This document shows positions 16,556 to 24,127 of a stretch of 64,000 nt of DNA, in pieces. The position numbers were made by a program, and so were the translations under genes. Origin of the DNA: Silanimonas sp965368785 (lineage in GTDB: Bacteria > Pseudomonadota > Gammaproteobacteria > Xanthomonadales > Xanthomonadaceae); contig CBDUOG010000002.1 in the NCBI GenBank assembly GCA_965368785.1, forward strand, positions 1-64,000, in the 5' to 3' direction. Under the pieces are notes generated by a model, which saw only the letters and a list, made by a program, of their open reading frames with translations, was not told the origin of the DNA and did not search any database. Each line of letters opens with the position of its first letter. Positions within the stretch are counted from its first letter, which is position 1.

Positions 16556-18727
16556 ATGAGCCCAAGAAAAGCCGCCAGTAAAGCACCTGAAACCAATCCG
16601 GACCCGTGTCCGGAGCAGGTCGCCGCACTCGCGACACAGCTGGCTGACTACTTGCCCGAGGCAAAGGTTCAGCGGGTAGTGCGAGCCTATCAAGTGGGGG
16701 CAAAGGCGCATCACGGGCAAACCCGGCGGTCCGGTGAGGCCTACATCACCCACCCAGTGGCGGTCGCCTCAATATTAGCGGGTTTGCGCTTAGACGATGA
16801 CACCTTAGTGGCGGCGATTTTGCATGACACGCTCGAAGATACCAAGCTTTCACCAGAGGAGCTTAGGGCCGAGTTTGGCGACGAAGTAGCCGAATTGGTC
16901 GACGGGGTAACCAAGCTCGATAAACTGCAGTTTCGCGACCGTTATGAGGCCGCGGCGGAAAGCTTCCGAAAGATGATGATGGCGATGGCCAAGGATTTGC
17001 GGGTAATCCTCATCAAGTTGGCCGATCGATTGCACAACATGCGCACGCTAGATGCCATGACCACTGGATCACGTCGGCGAATCGCTCGCGAGACACTCGA
17101 TATTTACGCGCCGATTGCACAGCGCCTGGGTATGAATCAGATCAAAGCGGAACTACAGGATTTAGGTTTTCGCGCGCTGTATCCGGTGCGCTATAAAACG
17201 ATTGCAAAGAAAATATCGACCCAACCGAGCATGCGCCGGGAGGTTCTGGCTTCAATTGAGCGGCGTATGACAGAGCGATTGAAAGAAGAGGGGATTCCTT
17301 TTCGTTTGGTCGGCAGGATTAAATCACCCTGGAGCATTTATACCAAAATGAAGGAAGAGCAGAAGTCGCTCGACCAGGTATTGGATGTGGTGGGTTTTCG
17401 CCTCATCGTACAAAGTGTGCCGCAGTGCTATCACGCATTAGGCGCAGTACATTCTTTGTTTAAGCCGCTGGATGCGCGATTCCGCGACTTCATCGCGATC
17501 CCTAAAGCCAACGGCTACCAGAGTTTGCATACCGTTTTATTTGGCCCGCATGGTGCGCCGATCGAAGTTCAGATTCGAACCGAAGAAATGGATATGGTGG
17601 CCGAGCGCGGAATCGCGGCACACTGGTCGTATAAAGATAATCAGCGGCCGAGTAGTAATGCTCAGTTACGCGCGCAAAACTGGGTGCGCGGGTTGATGGA
17701 AGAACAAAAGGCGGAAGTGTCTTCGCTGGAGTTTCTTGAGAACGTCAAAGTTGATTTGTTCCCTGACGAGGTCTACTTGTTTACGCCCAAGGGTGACATT
17801 CTGTCGCTGCCGCGTAACGCAACCGCCTTGGATTTTGCTTATGCGGTGCATACCGATGTGGGTAATCATGCGGTGGCCAGCCGTGTAGATAAAAAACTGG
17901 TTCCTTTGCGCACTAAGTTGGCCAGTGGCCAGAGCGTGGAAATTATTTCGGCGCCTTCGGCGCAGCCCAGCCCGCAGTGGCTGGAGTATGTGGTTACGAG
18001 CAAAGCACGTACAGCGATACGCCATCATTTGAAACGTCTGCAACATGAGGATGCGGTCAGTTTGGGACATCGGATGTTGGATCGCGCTCTGGAAGTGTTG
18101 GACTTCTCTCTGGAGCGGGTGCAGGTCGAGCAAATCGCGGCATACTTGCAAGAGCACCATTATCCGAGGCTCGAAGCGCTTCTCGCAGATATCGCTCTGG
18201 GCAACCGTACTGCGCAAAATGTCGCGCAGACCCTGGTATTCGGTGCGGAGGCAGCGCCGGTCGAAACACCAATGGATATGCTTGGTAGACAAAAGGTCAT
18301 GATTAACGGCAGTGAGCGCGGGATTCTGACGTTCTCTAATTGCTGCCATCCGATCCCCGGCGATGAAATCATAGGGTTCCTGAGCGCCGGAAAGGGCATT
18401 GTCGTGCATCGACAGACCTGTCCGAATATTGAGTCGGTGTCGCGCAACTCAGATCGTTTGGTGCCGATGGATTGGGATCGTGAAGTCAAGGGTGATTACC
18501 GTGCGGTCATGCGTATCGAGGTTGTGAATAAACCGGGAGTACTGGCGCAGGTAGCTGCAGCGATTGCCGCTAGTAGTTCAAATATTGACTCGGTGCAGTA
18601 TCTTGATCGCGACCTCAATGTGTCGATGATGGAGTTTGGTGTTGAGGTTCGCGACAGTGAGCACTTAGTTGAGGTCATTCGTCGTCTGCGGCGATTGGGT
18701 GTAGTGCACTCGGCGGAGCGGGCCTAG
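16556..18727 (+). CDS. spoT: Bifunctional (p)ppGpp synthetase/hydrolase
   Basis: RelA/SpoT enzyme of 723 residues controlling the stringent response. Domains in order: an HD hydrolase (THPVAVA, then HDTLEDT with the HDxxED metal site), a synthetase with GRIKSPWSIYTKM and FIAIPKANGYQSLHT, a TGS domain (VYLFTPKGDIL), a helical/zinc-finger region (CCHPIPGDEIIGF) and a C-terminal ACT domain (VVNKPGVLAQVAAAI). The charge motif before the synthetase loop is RFRD, a conservative form of the RxKD seen in bifunctional enzymes and not the ExDD of RelA. The intact HD site plus this motif argue for both activities. Confidence 0.95.
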   Translation: MSPRKAASKAPETNPDPCPEQVAALATQLADYLPEAKVQRVVRAYQVGAKAHHGQTRRSGEAYITHPVAVASILAGLRLDDDTLVAAILHDTLEDTKLSPEELRAEFGDEVAELVDGVTKLDKLQFRDRYEAAAESFRKMMMAMAKDLRVILIKLADRLHNMRTLDAMTTGSRRRIARETLDIYAPIAQRLGMNQIKAELQDLGFRALYPVRYKTIAKKISTQPSMRREVLASIERRMTERLKEEGIPFRLVGRIKSPWSIYTKMKEEQKSLDQVLDVVGFRLIVQSVPQCYHALGAVHSLFKPLDARFRDFIAIPKANGYQSLHTVLFGPHGAPIEVQIRTEEMDMVAERGIAAHWSYKDNQRPSSNAQLRAQNWVRGLMEEQKAEVSSLEFLENVKVDLFPDEVYLFTPKGDILSLPRNATALDFAYAVHTDVGNHAVASRVDKKLVPLRTKLASGQSVEIISAPSAQPSPQWLEYVVTSKARTAIRHHLKRLQHEDAVSLGHRMLDRALEVLDFSLERVQVEQIAAYLQEHHYPRLEALLADIALGNRTAQNVAQTLVFGAEAAPVETPMDMLGRQKVMINGSERGILTFSNCCHPIPGDEIIGFLSAGKGIVVHRQTCPNIESVSRNSDRLVPMDWDREVKGDYRAVMRIEVVNKPGVLAQVAAAIAASSSNIDSVQYLDRDLNVSMMEFGVEVRDSEHLVEVIRRLRRLGVVHSAERA

Positions 18728-18783
18728 CTCGGGATTATTTTGCGCAATGCGATTAGAATTGCGGCTTATTCAGGAGATAAATT

Positions 18784-19167
18784 ATGCCTCGCAAAGCAGT
18801 CACAACAACTAATGCACCAGCGGCAATTGGTCCGTATTCCCAGGCTACCCGCGCTGCAAATATGGTTTTCTTGTCGGGGCAGATTCCTCTAGTACCGGAA
18901 ACCGGTGCATTGTTGGACGCAGACATCACTGCGCAATCGCGGCAAGTGTTCAATAATCTTCGCGCTGTGTGCGAAGCGGCCGGTGGCTCGTTTTCGGACA
19001 TCGTTCGGGTGGGAATTTATCTCACTGATCTGGCCGATTTCGCTGCGGTCAATGCGGTAATGGCTGAATGCTTTTCAGAGCCGTTTCCAGCGCGCTCGAC
19101 CATTGAGGTTTCTGCCTTGCCGAAGGCTGCCAGGGTCGAGGTCGACGCCATCATGGTGCTGGATTAA
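18784..19167 (+). CDS. ridA: RidA family 2-iminobutanoate/2-iminopropanoate deaminase
   Basis: 127-residue Rid-family protein that hydrolyses reactive enamine/imine intermediates from PLP enzymes. It shows the archetypal RidA segments IGPYSQATRAANMVFLSGQIP and the C-terminal PARSTIEVSALPK with the catalytic Arg. SD AGGAGA lies before the ATG. It sits between spoT and recG, an arrangement common in gammaproteobacteria; the nine-base gap to recG implies co-transcription. Confidence 0.95.
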   Translation: MPRKAVTTTNAPAAIGPYSQATRAANMVFLSGQIPLVPETGALLDADITAQSRQVFNNLRAVCEAAGGSFSDIVRVGIYLTDLADFAAVNAVMAECFSEPFPARSTIEVSALPKAARVEVDAIMVLD

Positions 19168-19175
19168 TTGAGAGG

Positions 19176-21260
19176 ATGTCGTCTGACATCCATCAACTTC
19201 CGGTAACTACGCTCAAGGGTGTGGGCCCGCGGCTAGCTGAAAAGCTTGCTAGCAAAGATATTCATTGCCTGCAGGATCTCTGGTTTTGTTTGCCACGCGC
19301 CTATGAGGATCGAACCCAGCTCACTTTGATCAGTGCGCTTCGAGCCGGCAGCGCAGCGCAGGTTCTGGCGCGAGTCGAAGCGGTTGAGAGAGGATTTCGT
19401 TATCGGCCGATTTTGCGCGTTGCAGTCAGCGACGAAAGTCACAGCACATTGCTTCTGCGTTTTTTCCATTTTCGCTCGCAACAGGCCAATGCGTTTCGAG
19501 TGGGCCAGCGCTTACTTATTTTTGGCGACGTGCGCCACGGTCAGCATGGTTTAGAGATGGTCCACCCGAGCTATCGGGCGTTGGCAGAGGACGAGCAATT
19601 CGAGTTGCCCGATGCACTGCATGCGATTTATCCACTGACCGAAGGATTGTCTCAGCATAGCGTCGCACGCCTGGTAGCCCAGGCTCTGCAGCGATTGCCT
19701 GATAGTGCGGATTTAGAACTGATTCCCGAGGCATGGCTACGAAAGATGCAGTTCCCCTCGCTGCGCGATGCGGTGCTGTGCATGCACCAACCACCCGCCG
19801 ACGCCGATGTTGCGCAGCTTCAGTCCGGGGTGCATCCGAGTCAACGCCGTTTGGCCCTTGAAGAATTGCTGGCGCATCAGTTGAGCTTGCGTCGTCAACG
19901 CATCGCCATCCAGTCGCATGGCAGTTTTCGTTTGAAAAATCGCCGCACATTGAGCAATCGATTGCTGCAATCATTAGCCTTTAAGCTGACTGCGGCACAA
20001 CAGCGCGTTTGCGCTGAAATTGACACCGATGTCGACTCAGACAAGCCCATGTTGCGATTGCTGCAGGGAGACGTCGGTAGCGGTAAAACAATCGTGGCTG
20101 CAATTAGTGCGCTTAAGTGTATTGAGTCGGGCTTCCAGGTGGCGTTGATGGCACCGACCGAGCTACTTGCAGAGCAACACCTTAAAAATTTCAAGGCCTG
20201 GCTGGAGCCCCTGGGCTTAAACGTGGTGTGGCTGGCCGGAAAGCAAGGCGGCAAAGCGCGGGCGAAAGCGTTAGAGCAGATTGTCGACGGATCGGCGCAG
20301 ATGATCGTGGGAACACATGCAGTAATGCAAAGCGCGGTGCAATTTAAGAATCTGGCCTTGGTAATTGTCGACGAGCAACATCGTTTTGGCGTACACCAGC
20401 GGCTCGCCCTGCGGGAAAAGGGCGAGTCGTTAGATAAGTTGCCGCATCAATTGGTCATGACCGCGACACCCATTCCGCGCACCTTGGCGATGTCGGCTTA
20501 TGCGGATCTAGACGTGTCCGTCTTGGATGAATTGCCACCGGGTCGGCAGCCCGTGCAGACGATTGCAGTGTCGCTGGATCGACGCGCCGAGCTGATCGAG
20601 CGAGTGCGCGCGGCCACCGCGCAAGGCCGGCAGACCTATTGGGTTTGCCCGCTCATTGAGGAAAGTGATGAAGTCGAGGCACAGGCAGCGCAATCAGCTT
20701 TCGAATTACTTAGCGAGCAGATTCCTGAGTGCCGGGTAGCTTTGTTGCATGGGCGATTAAAGCCCGCTGAAAAGCAGGCCACGATGCACGCGTTCTCGGC
20801 CGGTGACCTGGACCTGCTGGTGGCGACGACCGTGATCGAGGTCGGGGTCGACGTGCCCAATGCAAGTTTGATGATTATCGAAAATGCCGAGCGACTGGGT
20901 TTGGCTCAGCTGCATCAATTGCGCGGCCGGGTCGGACGAGGCAGCGCCGCATCGACTTGTGTGTTGCTCTACAAACCACCGCTAGGGGCCATTGCGCGCG
21001 AGCGAATCGAAGTGCTGCGACAAAGTAATGATGGCTTTGTTATCGCCGAGAAGGACTTGCAGTTGCGCGGTCCGGGCGAGCTTCTGGGGACCCGGCAAAC
21101 CGGCATCGCCAGCTTTCGTGTCGCCGATTTGATGCGTGACGCCGCCTTGTTGCCACAAGTCCATCTAATTGCCGAGCGTTTGCTGGTCGAGCATCCTGAC
21201 CGCGCCGACCAGATAATTCAGCGCTGGATTGGTAGCGCGGTTCGCTTTGCAGGCGCTTAG
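19176..21260 (+). CDS. recG: ATP-dependent DNA helicase RecG
   Basis: Branch-migrating helicase that remodels stalled forks and Holliday junctions. The 694-residue chain has an N-terminal wedge domain beginning LKGVGPRLAEKLAS. The superfamily 2 motor has Walker A GDVGSGKT near residue 295, the DEQHRFGV box, TATPIPRTLAMS and, in the second RecA lobe, VGRGSAASTCVLLY (motif VI region). The C-terminus retains the DLQLRGPGELLGTRQTG segment. GAGAGG precedes the ATG at 19176. Confidence 0.97.
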   Translation: MSSDIHQLPVTTLKGVGPRLAEKLASKDIHCLQDLWFCLPRAYEDRTQLTLISALRAGSAAQVLARVEAVERGFRYRPILRVAVSDESHSTLLLRFFHFRSQQANAFRVGQRLLIFGDVRHGQHGLEMVHPSYRALAEDEQFELPDALHAIYPLTEGLSQHSVARLVAQALQRLPDSADLELIPEAWLRKMQFPSLRDAVLCMHQPPADADVAQLQSGVHPSQRRLALEELLAHQLSLRRQRIAIQSHGSFRLKNRRTLSNRLLQSLAFKLTAAQQRVCAEIDTDVDSDKPMLRLLQGDVGSGKTIVAAISALKCIESGFQVALMAPTELLAEQHLKNFKAWLEPLGLNVVWLAGKQGGKARAKALEQIVDGSAQMIVGTHAVMQSAVQFKNLALVIVDEQHRFGVHQRLALREKGESLDKLPHQLVMTATPIPRTLAMSAYADLDVSVLDELPPGRQPVQTIAVSLDRRAELIERVRAATAQGRQTYWVCPLIEESDEVEAQAAQSAFELLSEQIPECRVALLHGRLKPAEKQATMHAFSAGDLDLLVATTVIEVGVDVPNASLMIIENAERLGLAQLHQLRGRVGRGSAASTCVLLYKPPLGAIARERIEVLRQSNDGFVIAEKDLQLRGPGELLGTRQTGIASFRVADLMRDAALLPQVHLIAERLLVEHPDRADQIIQRWIGSAVRFAGA

Positions 21261-21299
21261 AATGAGCGACTGCCCACATCCATTTAGCGACTCAGGCCA

Positions 21300-22223
21300 A
21301 TGACTAAAATTCCACTACTGATCGACACGGACCCCGGTGTAGACGATGCAATGGCATTGCTCATGGCATTTGCTGAGCCGGGCTTCAATTTACTCGGGCT
21401 GTGCATCACGGCCGGAAACGTGGGTCTGAGCCATACCTTGGCTAACGCGGCCAAACTGTGCGATGTGGCTGGCATTCGGGTGCCATTGTATCCGGGCTGT
21501 CGCGAGCCGCTGTTCGCAACCCCGCAAGACGCGGCATTTGTGCATGGACAGGATGGGTTTGGTGATACCGGCTATCTGCCGGTGGCGGTGACTGCACAAG
21601 AACACGCGGCGCTGGCGATCGTGCGATTGGCCAAGGAGCACGAAGGTGAGTTGTTGCTGGTATGCCTTGGGCCGTTAAGTAATCTGGCGCTGGCCCTGAA
21701 GCTTGATCCGGCCTTGCCGCAGCGCATAAAGCGGCTGGTGATTATGGGTGGCGCAGTCACCGGCCTTGGCAACACAACGGCCTCTGCTGAATTCAACTTC
21801 GGCTTTGATCCTGAAGCGGCAGCGCTGGTGTTGCGCGAATTCCCCCATTTCGAGTTGGTCGATTGGGAGGCGGTGCTGCGCTATGGAATCAAACAGGAGC
21901 GGGTAGATGCCTTGCTAGACGGATCGTCGCGCAAGGCGCAATTTTTCCGGGCTATTTCGCGCAAGACCCGCGACTGGTCGTTGGCCCGACGCGGGGACAT
22001 CTGGTTTGTCGCAGACGCCTTGGCCATGCTGGCTGCGTTGCGCCCCGAAGCGGTTCTGGCATCGGACCTGCGCTATGTCGAAGTCGCCTGCAGCGGTTTG
22101 GCCTGTGGCGCGAGCATCGTCGATTGGCAGATGCGCAGCGGCAAAGCGGCCAATGCTTTGATTCTCAGGGAGATTGAGCCGGGCGTGCTGGAGCAGTTGA
22201 TGGCCCGGGCGTTGTCTGAATAA
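21300..22223 (+). CDS. Nucleoside hydrolase family protein (IUNH fold)
   Basis: 307-residue protein of the inosine/uridine nucleoside hydrolase family, which cleave ribonucleosides to ribose and base using bound calcium. The N-terminal DTDPGVDDA (residues 9-17) supplies the calcium-binding aspartates, with CITAGNVGL, VIMGGAV and AEFNFGFDPEAA following. The C-terminal site where many members have His-Asp reads VADALAML (237-244): the Asp is kept but Ala replaces the catalytic-group His. Substrate is therefore uncertain. It lies 39 bases after recG and upstream of rpmE2. Confidence 0.85.
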   Translation: MTKIPLLIDTDPGVDDAMALLMAFAEPGFNLLGLCITAGNVGLSHTLANAAKLCDVAGIRVPLYPGCREPLFATPQDAAFVHGQDGFGDTGYLPVAVTAQEHAALAIVRLAKEHEGELLLVCLGPLSNLALALKLDPALPQRIKRLVIMGGAVTGLGNTTASAEFNFGFDPEAAALVLREFPHFELVDWEAVLRYGIKQERVDALLDGSSRKAQFFRAISRKTRDWSLARRGDIWFVADALAMLAALRPEAVLASDLRYVEVACSGLACGASIVDWQMRSGKAANALILREIEPGVLEQLMARALSE

Positions 22224-22236
22224 TTGGAATTGATGC

Positions 22237-22266
22237 TTGCGCCTAGGTCTATTCATTGGCTATAAT
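22237..22266 (+). promoter_or_regulatory. Candidate promoter of rpmE2
   Basis: A perfect -10 TATAAT (22261-22266) lies 18 bases after TTGCGC (22237-22242), 37 bases before the rpmE2 ATG. I see no clear Zur-type palindrome around it. Confidence 0.65.
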
Positions 22267-22303
22267 TCGCGACTTACTTTTTCACAGCATATTGGCGCCA
22301 GTC

Positions 22304-22546
22304 ATGAAAGAAGGCATTCATCCCGATTACCGCCCGGTCGTGTTCCAGGACGTGACTTCGGACTTTTCGTTTTTGACCCGATCGACTATGAAGTCGAAGG
22401 AATCGGTCAAATGGGAAGACGGCGAGACCTATCCGTTAATCAAGATCGAAGTTTCCTCCGCTTCGCACCCGTTCTATACGGGCAAGCAGAAGATGGTGGA
22501 TACCAGCGGTCGCGTGGACAAGTTCCGCAAGCGCTACGGCAAGTAA
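22304..22546 (+). CDS. rpmE2: 50S ribosomal protein L31 type B
   Basis: 80-residue ribosomal protein. The sequence MKEGIHPDYRPVVFQD is the type B signature, and there are no CxxC pairs, so this is the zinc-independent form. FLTRSTMKS and the C-terminal HPFYTGKQKMVDTSGR segment also match. ATG at 22304 is the true start; the frame extends further upstream only through a TTG and through the promoter. No zinc-containing L31 is in the window. Confidence 0.95.
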   Translation: MKEGIHPDYRPVVFQDVTSDFSFLTRSTMKSKESVKWEDGETYPLIKIEVSSASHPFYTGKQKMVDTSGRVDKFRKRYGK

Positions 22547-22570
22547 TCGCTTACATCAGTTTTTGGAAAG

Positions 22571-22595
22571 AGCTGCCTTTGGGCAGCTTTTTTTT
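22571..22595 (+). terminator. Rho-independent terminator after rpmE2
   Basis: Stem AGCTGCC/GGCAGCT with a short TTTG loop followed by a run of eight or more T, 24 bases after the stop. Very typical structure. Confidence 0.9.
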
Positions 22596-22656
22596 GCCCG
22601 AAAATCGCGCGCGCAGGGCAATTTTCATTAATTGTGCTCAGGCAATTGCCGAGCTA

Positions 22657-22665
22657 TGCCATAAT
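22657..22665 (+). promoter_or_regulatory. Candidate extended -10 promoter of gltA
   Basis: TGCCATAAT is an extended -10 (TGn plus CATAAT). It is preceded at 22636-22654 by an imperfect palindrome, GCTCAGGCAATTGCCGAGC, whose core GGCAATTGCC is perfect and could be an operator. The leader to the GTG start would be about 95 bases and includes a small GCTGC/GCAGC hairpin (22678-22694). Confidence 0.4.
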
Positions 22666-22769
22666 GTTTTGCTAAAAGCTGCCGATAAAGCAGCCTTGAG
22701 TCCCCAAAAAAAACACGCGAATCGTGCATCTCAGAGCGCATACGCGTCAGCTACTAAGGAGAGTCTGAA

Positions 22770-24059
22770 GTGTCCGATAACTCCCCCGTCCGCGTGGAAT
22801 ACGCTGGCAAAAACTTTGAACTGCCCGTTCTCAAGGGTAGCCTTGGTGCTCCTTGCGTGGATGTCGGCAAGCTGCCCAAAGAAACTGGACTGTTCACCTA
22901 TGATCCGGGTTTCACGGCCACGGCAAGCTGCCGCAGCGCGGTTACCTACATCGACGGCGATGAAGGCGTCCTTCTGTATCGCGGTTACCCGATTGAGCAG
23001 TTGGCTAAGCACTCGAGCTTTTTGGAAGTGTCCTATCTGCTGATGCATGGCGAGCTGCCCAATCGCACCGAATTTGATGGCTTTGAGCATCAGGTCACCC
23101 ATCACACGATGATGCATGAGGCGCTCAAGACCTTTCTGGGCGGTTTCCGACACGATGCCCACCCGATGGCCATGTTGTGCGGGATGATTGGCTCTCTGGC
23201 AGCGTTCTATCACGACCAGTTGGATCTGCGTGATCCAGCGCAACGGCGTCAGGCCGCGATTCGCTTATTAGCGAAAGTTCCGACTATGGCCGCGGCCTGT
23301 TATCGCCACTCGATCGGCTGGCCGATCCGCTATCCGCGCAATAATCTGGAATACGTGAATCGCTTCTTGCACATGATGTTTGAAGTACCCAGCGAGCCGT
23401 TAGAAATGAAACCGGTCGCTGCCAAAGCGATGGACCTACTGTTCATCTTGCACGCTGACCACGAACAAAACGCTTCAACATCTACCGTTCGCTTAGTCGG
23501 CTCGACCGGCGCCAATCCCTACGCCTGTGTGGCCGCTGGCGTAGCCGCGCTCTGGGGCCCTGCGCACGGTGGTGCCAACGAAGCCGTTTTGACCATGCTC
23601 GAAGAGATCGGTCGACCGGAAAACGTCGACTCGGCCTTGAACAAGGCCAAAGACAAAAGCTCCGAGTTCCGTTTGATGGGCTTTGGTCACCGCGTATACA
23701 AAAATTACGATCCACGCGCAGCGATCATTCGTGAAATGACCCATCAAGTGCTGCAGGAGCTCGGGGTTAATGATCCGATGTTGGAAGTGGCGATGCGCTT
23801 GGAGGAAGCTGCATTGAAGGACGACTATTTCGTTTCGCGCAAGCTTTATCCGAATGTCGATTTCTACTCGGGCATCATTTACAAGGCGCTGGGTATCCCG
23901 CGTGAAATGTTCACCGTGATGTTCGCATTAGCCCGCACTTCCGGCTGGGTGTCGCATTGGCTTGAGCAGCAAGTTGATCCGGAAGCAAAGATTGGCCGTC
24001 CGCGGCAGATCTATTCCGGGGCAGTTAATCGCGATTACGTGGCCATGGCTAAACGCTAA
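22770..24059 (+). CDS. gltA: Citrate synthase
   Basis: First enzyme of the TCA cycle, condensing oxaloacetate and acetyl-CoA. The 429-residue chain matches the long gammaproteobacterial hexameric type. Catalytic regions are HADHEQNASTSTVR and GPAHGGANEAVL (His), GFGHRVYKNYDPRA (His), and DFYSGIIY (Asp). The start is GTG at 22770 with a strong SD AAGGAGAG six bases before it. A bidirectional terminator separates it from mrcA. Confidence 0.97.
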   Translation: MSDNSPVRVEYAGKNFELPVLKGSLGAPCVDVGKLPKETGLFTYDPGFTATASCRSAVTYIDGDEGVLLYRGYPIEQLAKHSSFLEVSYLLMHGELPNRTEFDGFEHQVTHHTMMHEALKTFLGGFRHDAHPMAMLCGMIGSLAAFYHDQLDLRDPAQRRQAAIRLLAKVPTMAAACYRHSIGWPIRYPRNNLEYVNRFLHMMFEVPSEPLEMKPVAAKAMDLLFILHADHEQNASTSTVRLVGSTGANPYACVAAGVAALWGPAHGGANEAVLTMLEEIGRPENVDSALNKAKDKSSEFRLMGFGHRVYKNYDPRAAIIREMTHQVLQELGVNDPMLEVAMRLEEAALKDDYFVSRKLYPNVDFYSGIIYKALGIPREMFTVMFALARTSGWVSHWLEQQVDPEAKIGRPRQIYSGAVNRDYVAMAKR

Positions 24060-24075
24060 GCGCGAATCTGCGGAT

Positions 24076-24107
24076 AAAAAAAGCGCCGGCATGCCGGCGC
24101 TTTTTTA
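24076..24107. terminator. Bidirectional terminator between gltA and mrcA
   Basis: A run of A, the perfect palindrome GCGCCGGCATGCCGGCGC (24083-24100), then a run of T. It works in both directions and lies 16 bases after the gltA stop and 20 bases beyond the mrcA stop. Confidence 0.9.
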
Positions 24108-24127
24108 TTTCGTGTGTTTCCGGGCCG

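Noticed and set aside
17666..18409. Open frame of 247 codons antisense to spoT
   Set aside because: Covered by well-conserved synthetase/TGS coding sequence on the other strand; no motif or start signal.
22237..23043. Open frame of 268 codons overlapping rpmE2 and the start of gltA
   Set aside because: It crosses a clear terminator and two real genes in another frame.
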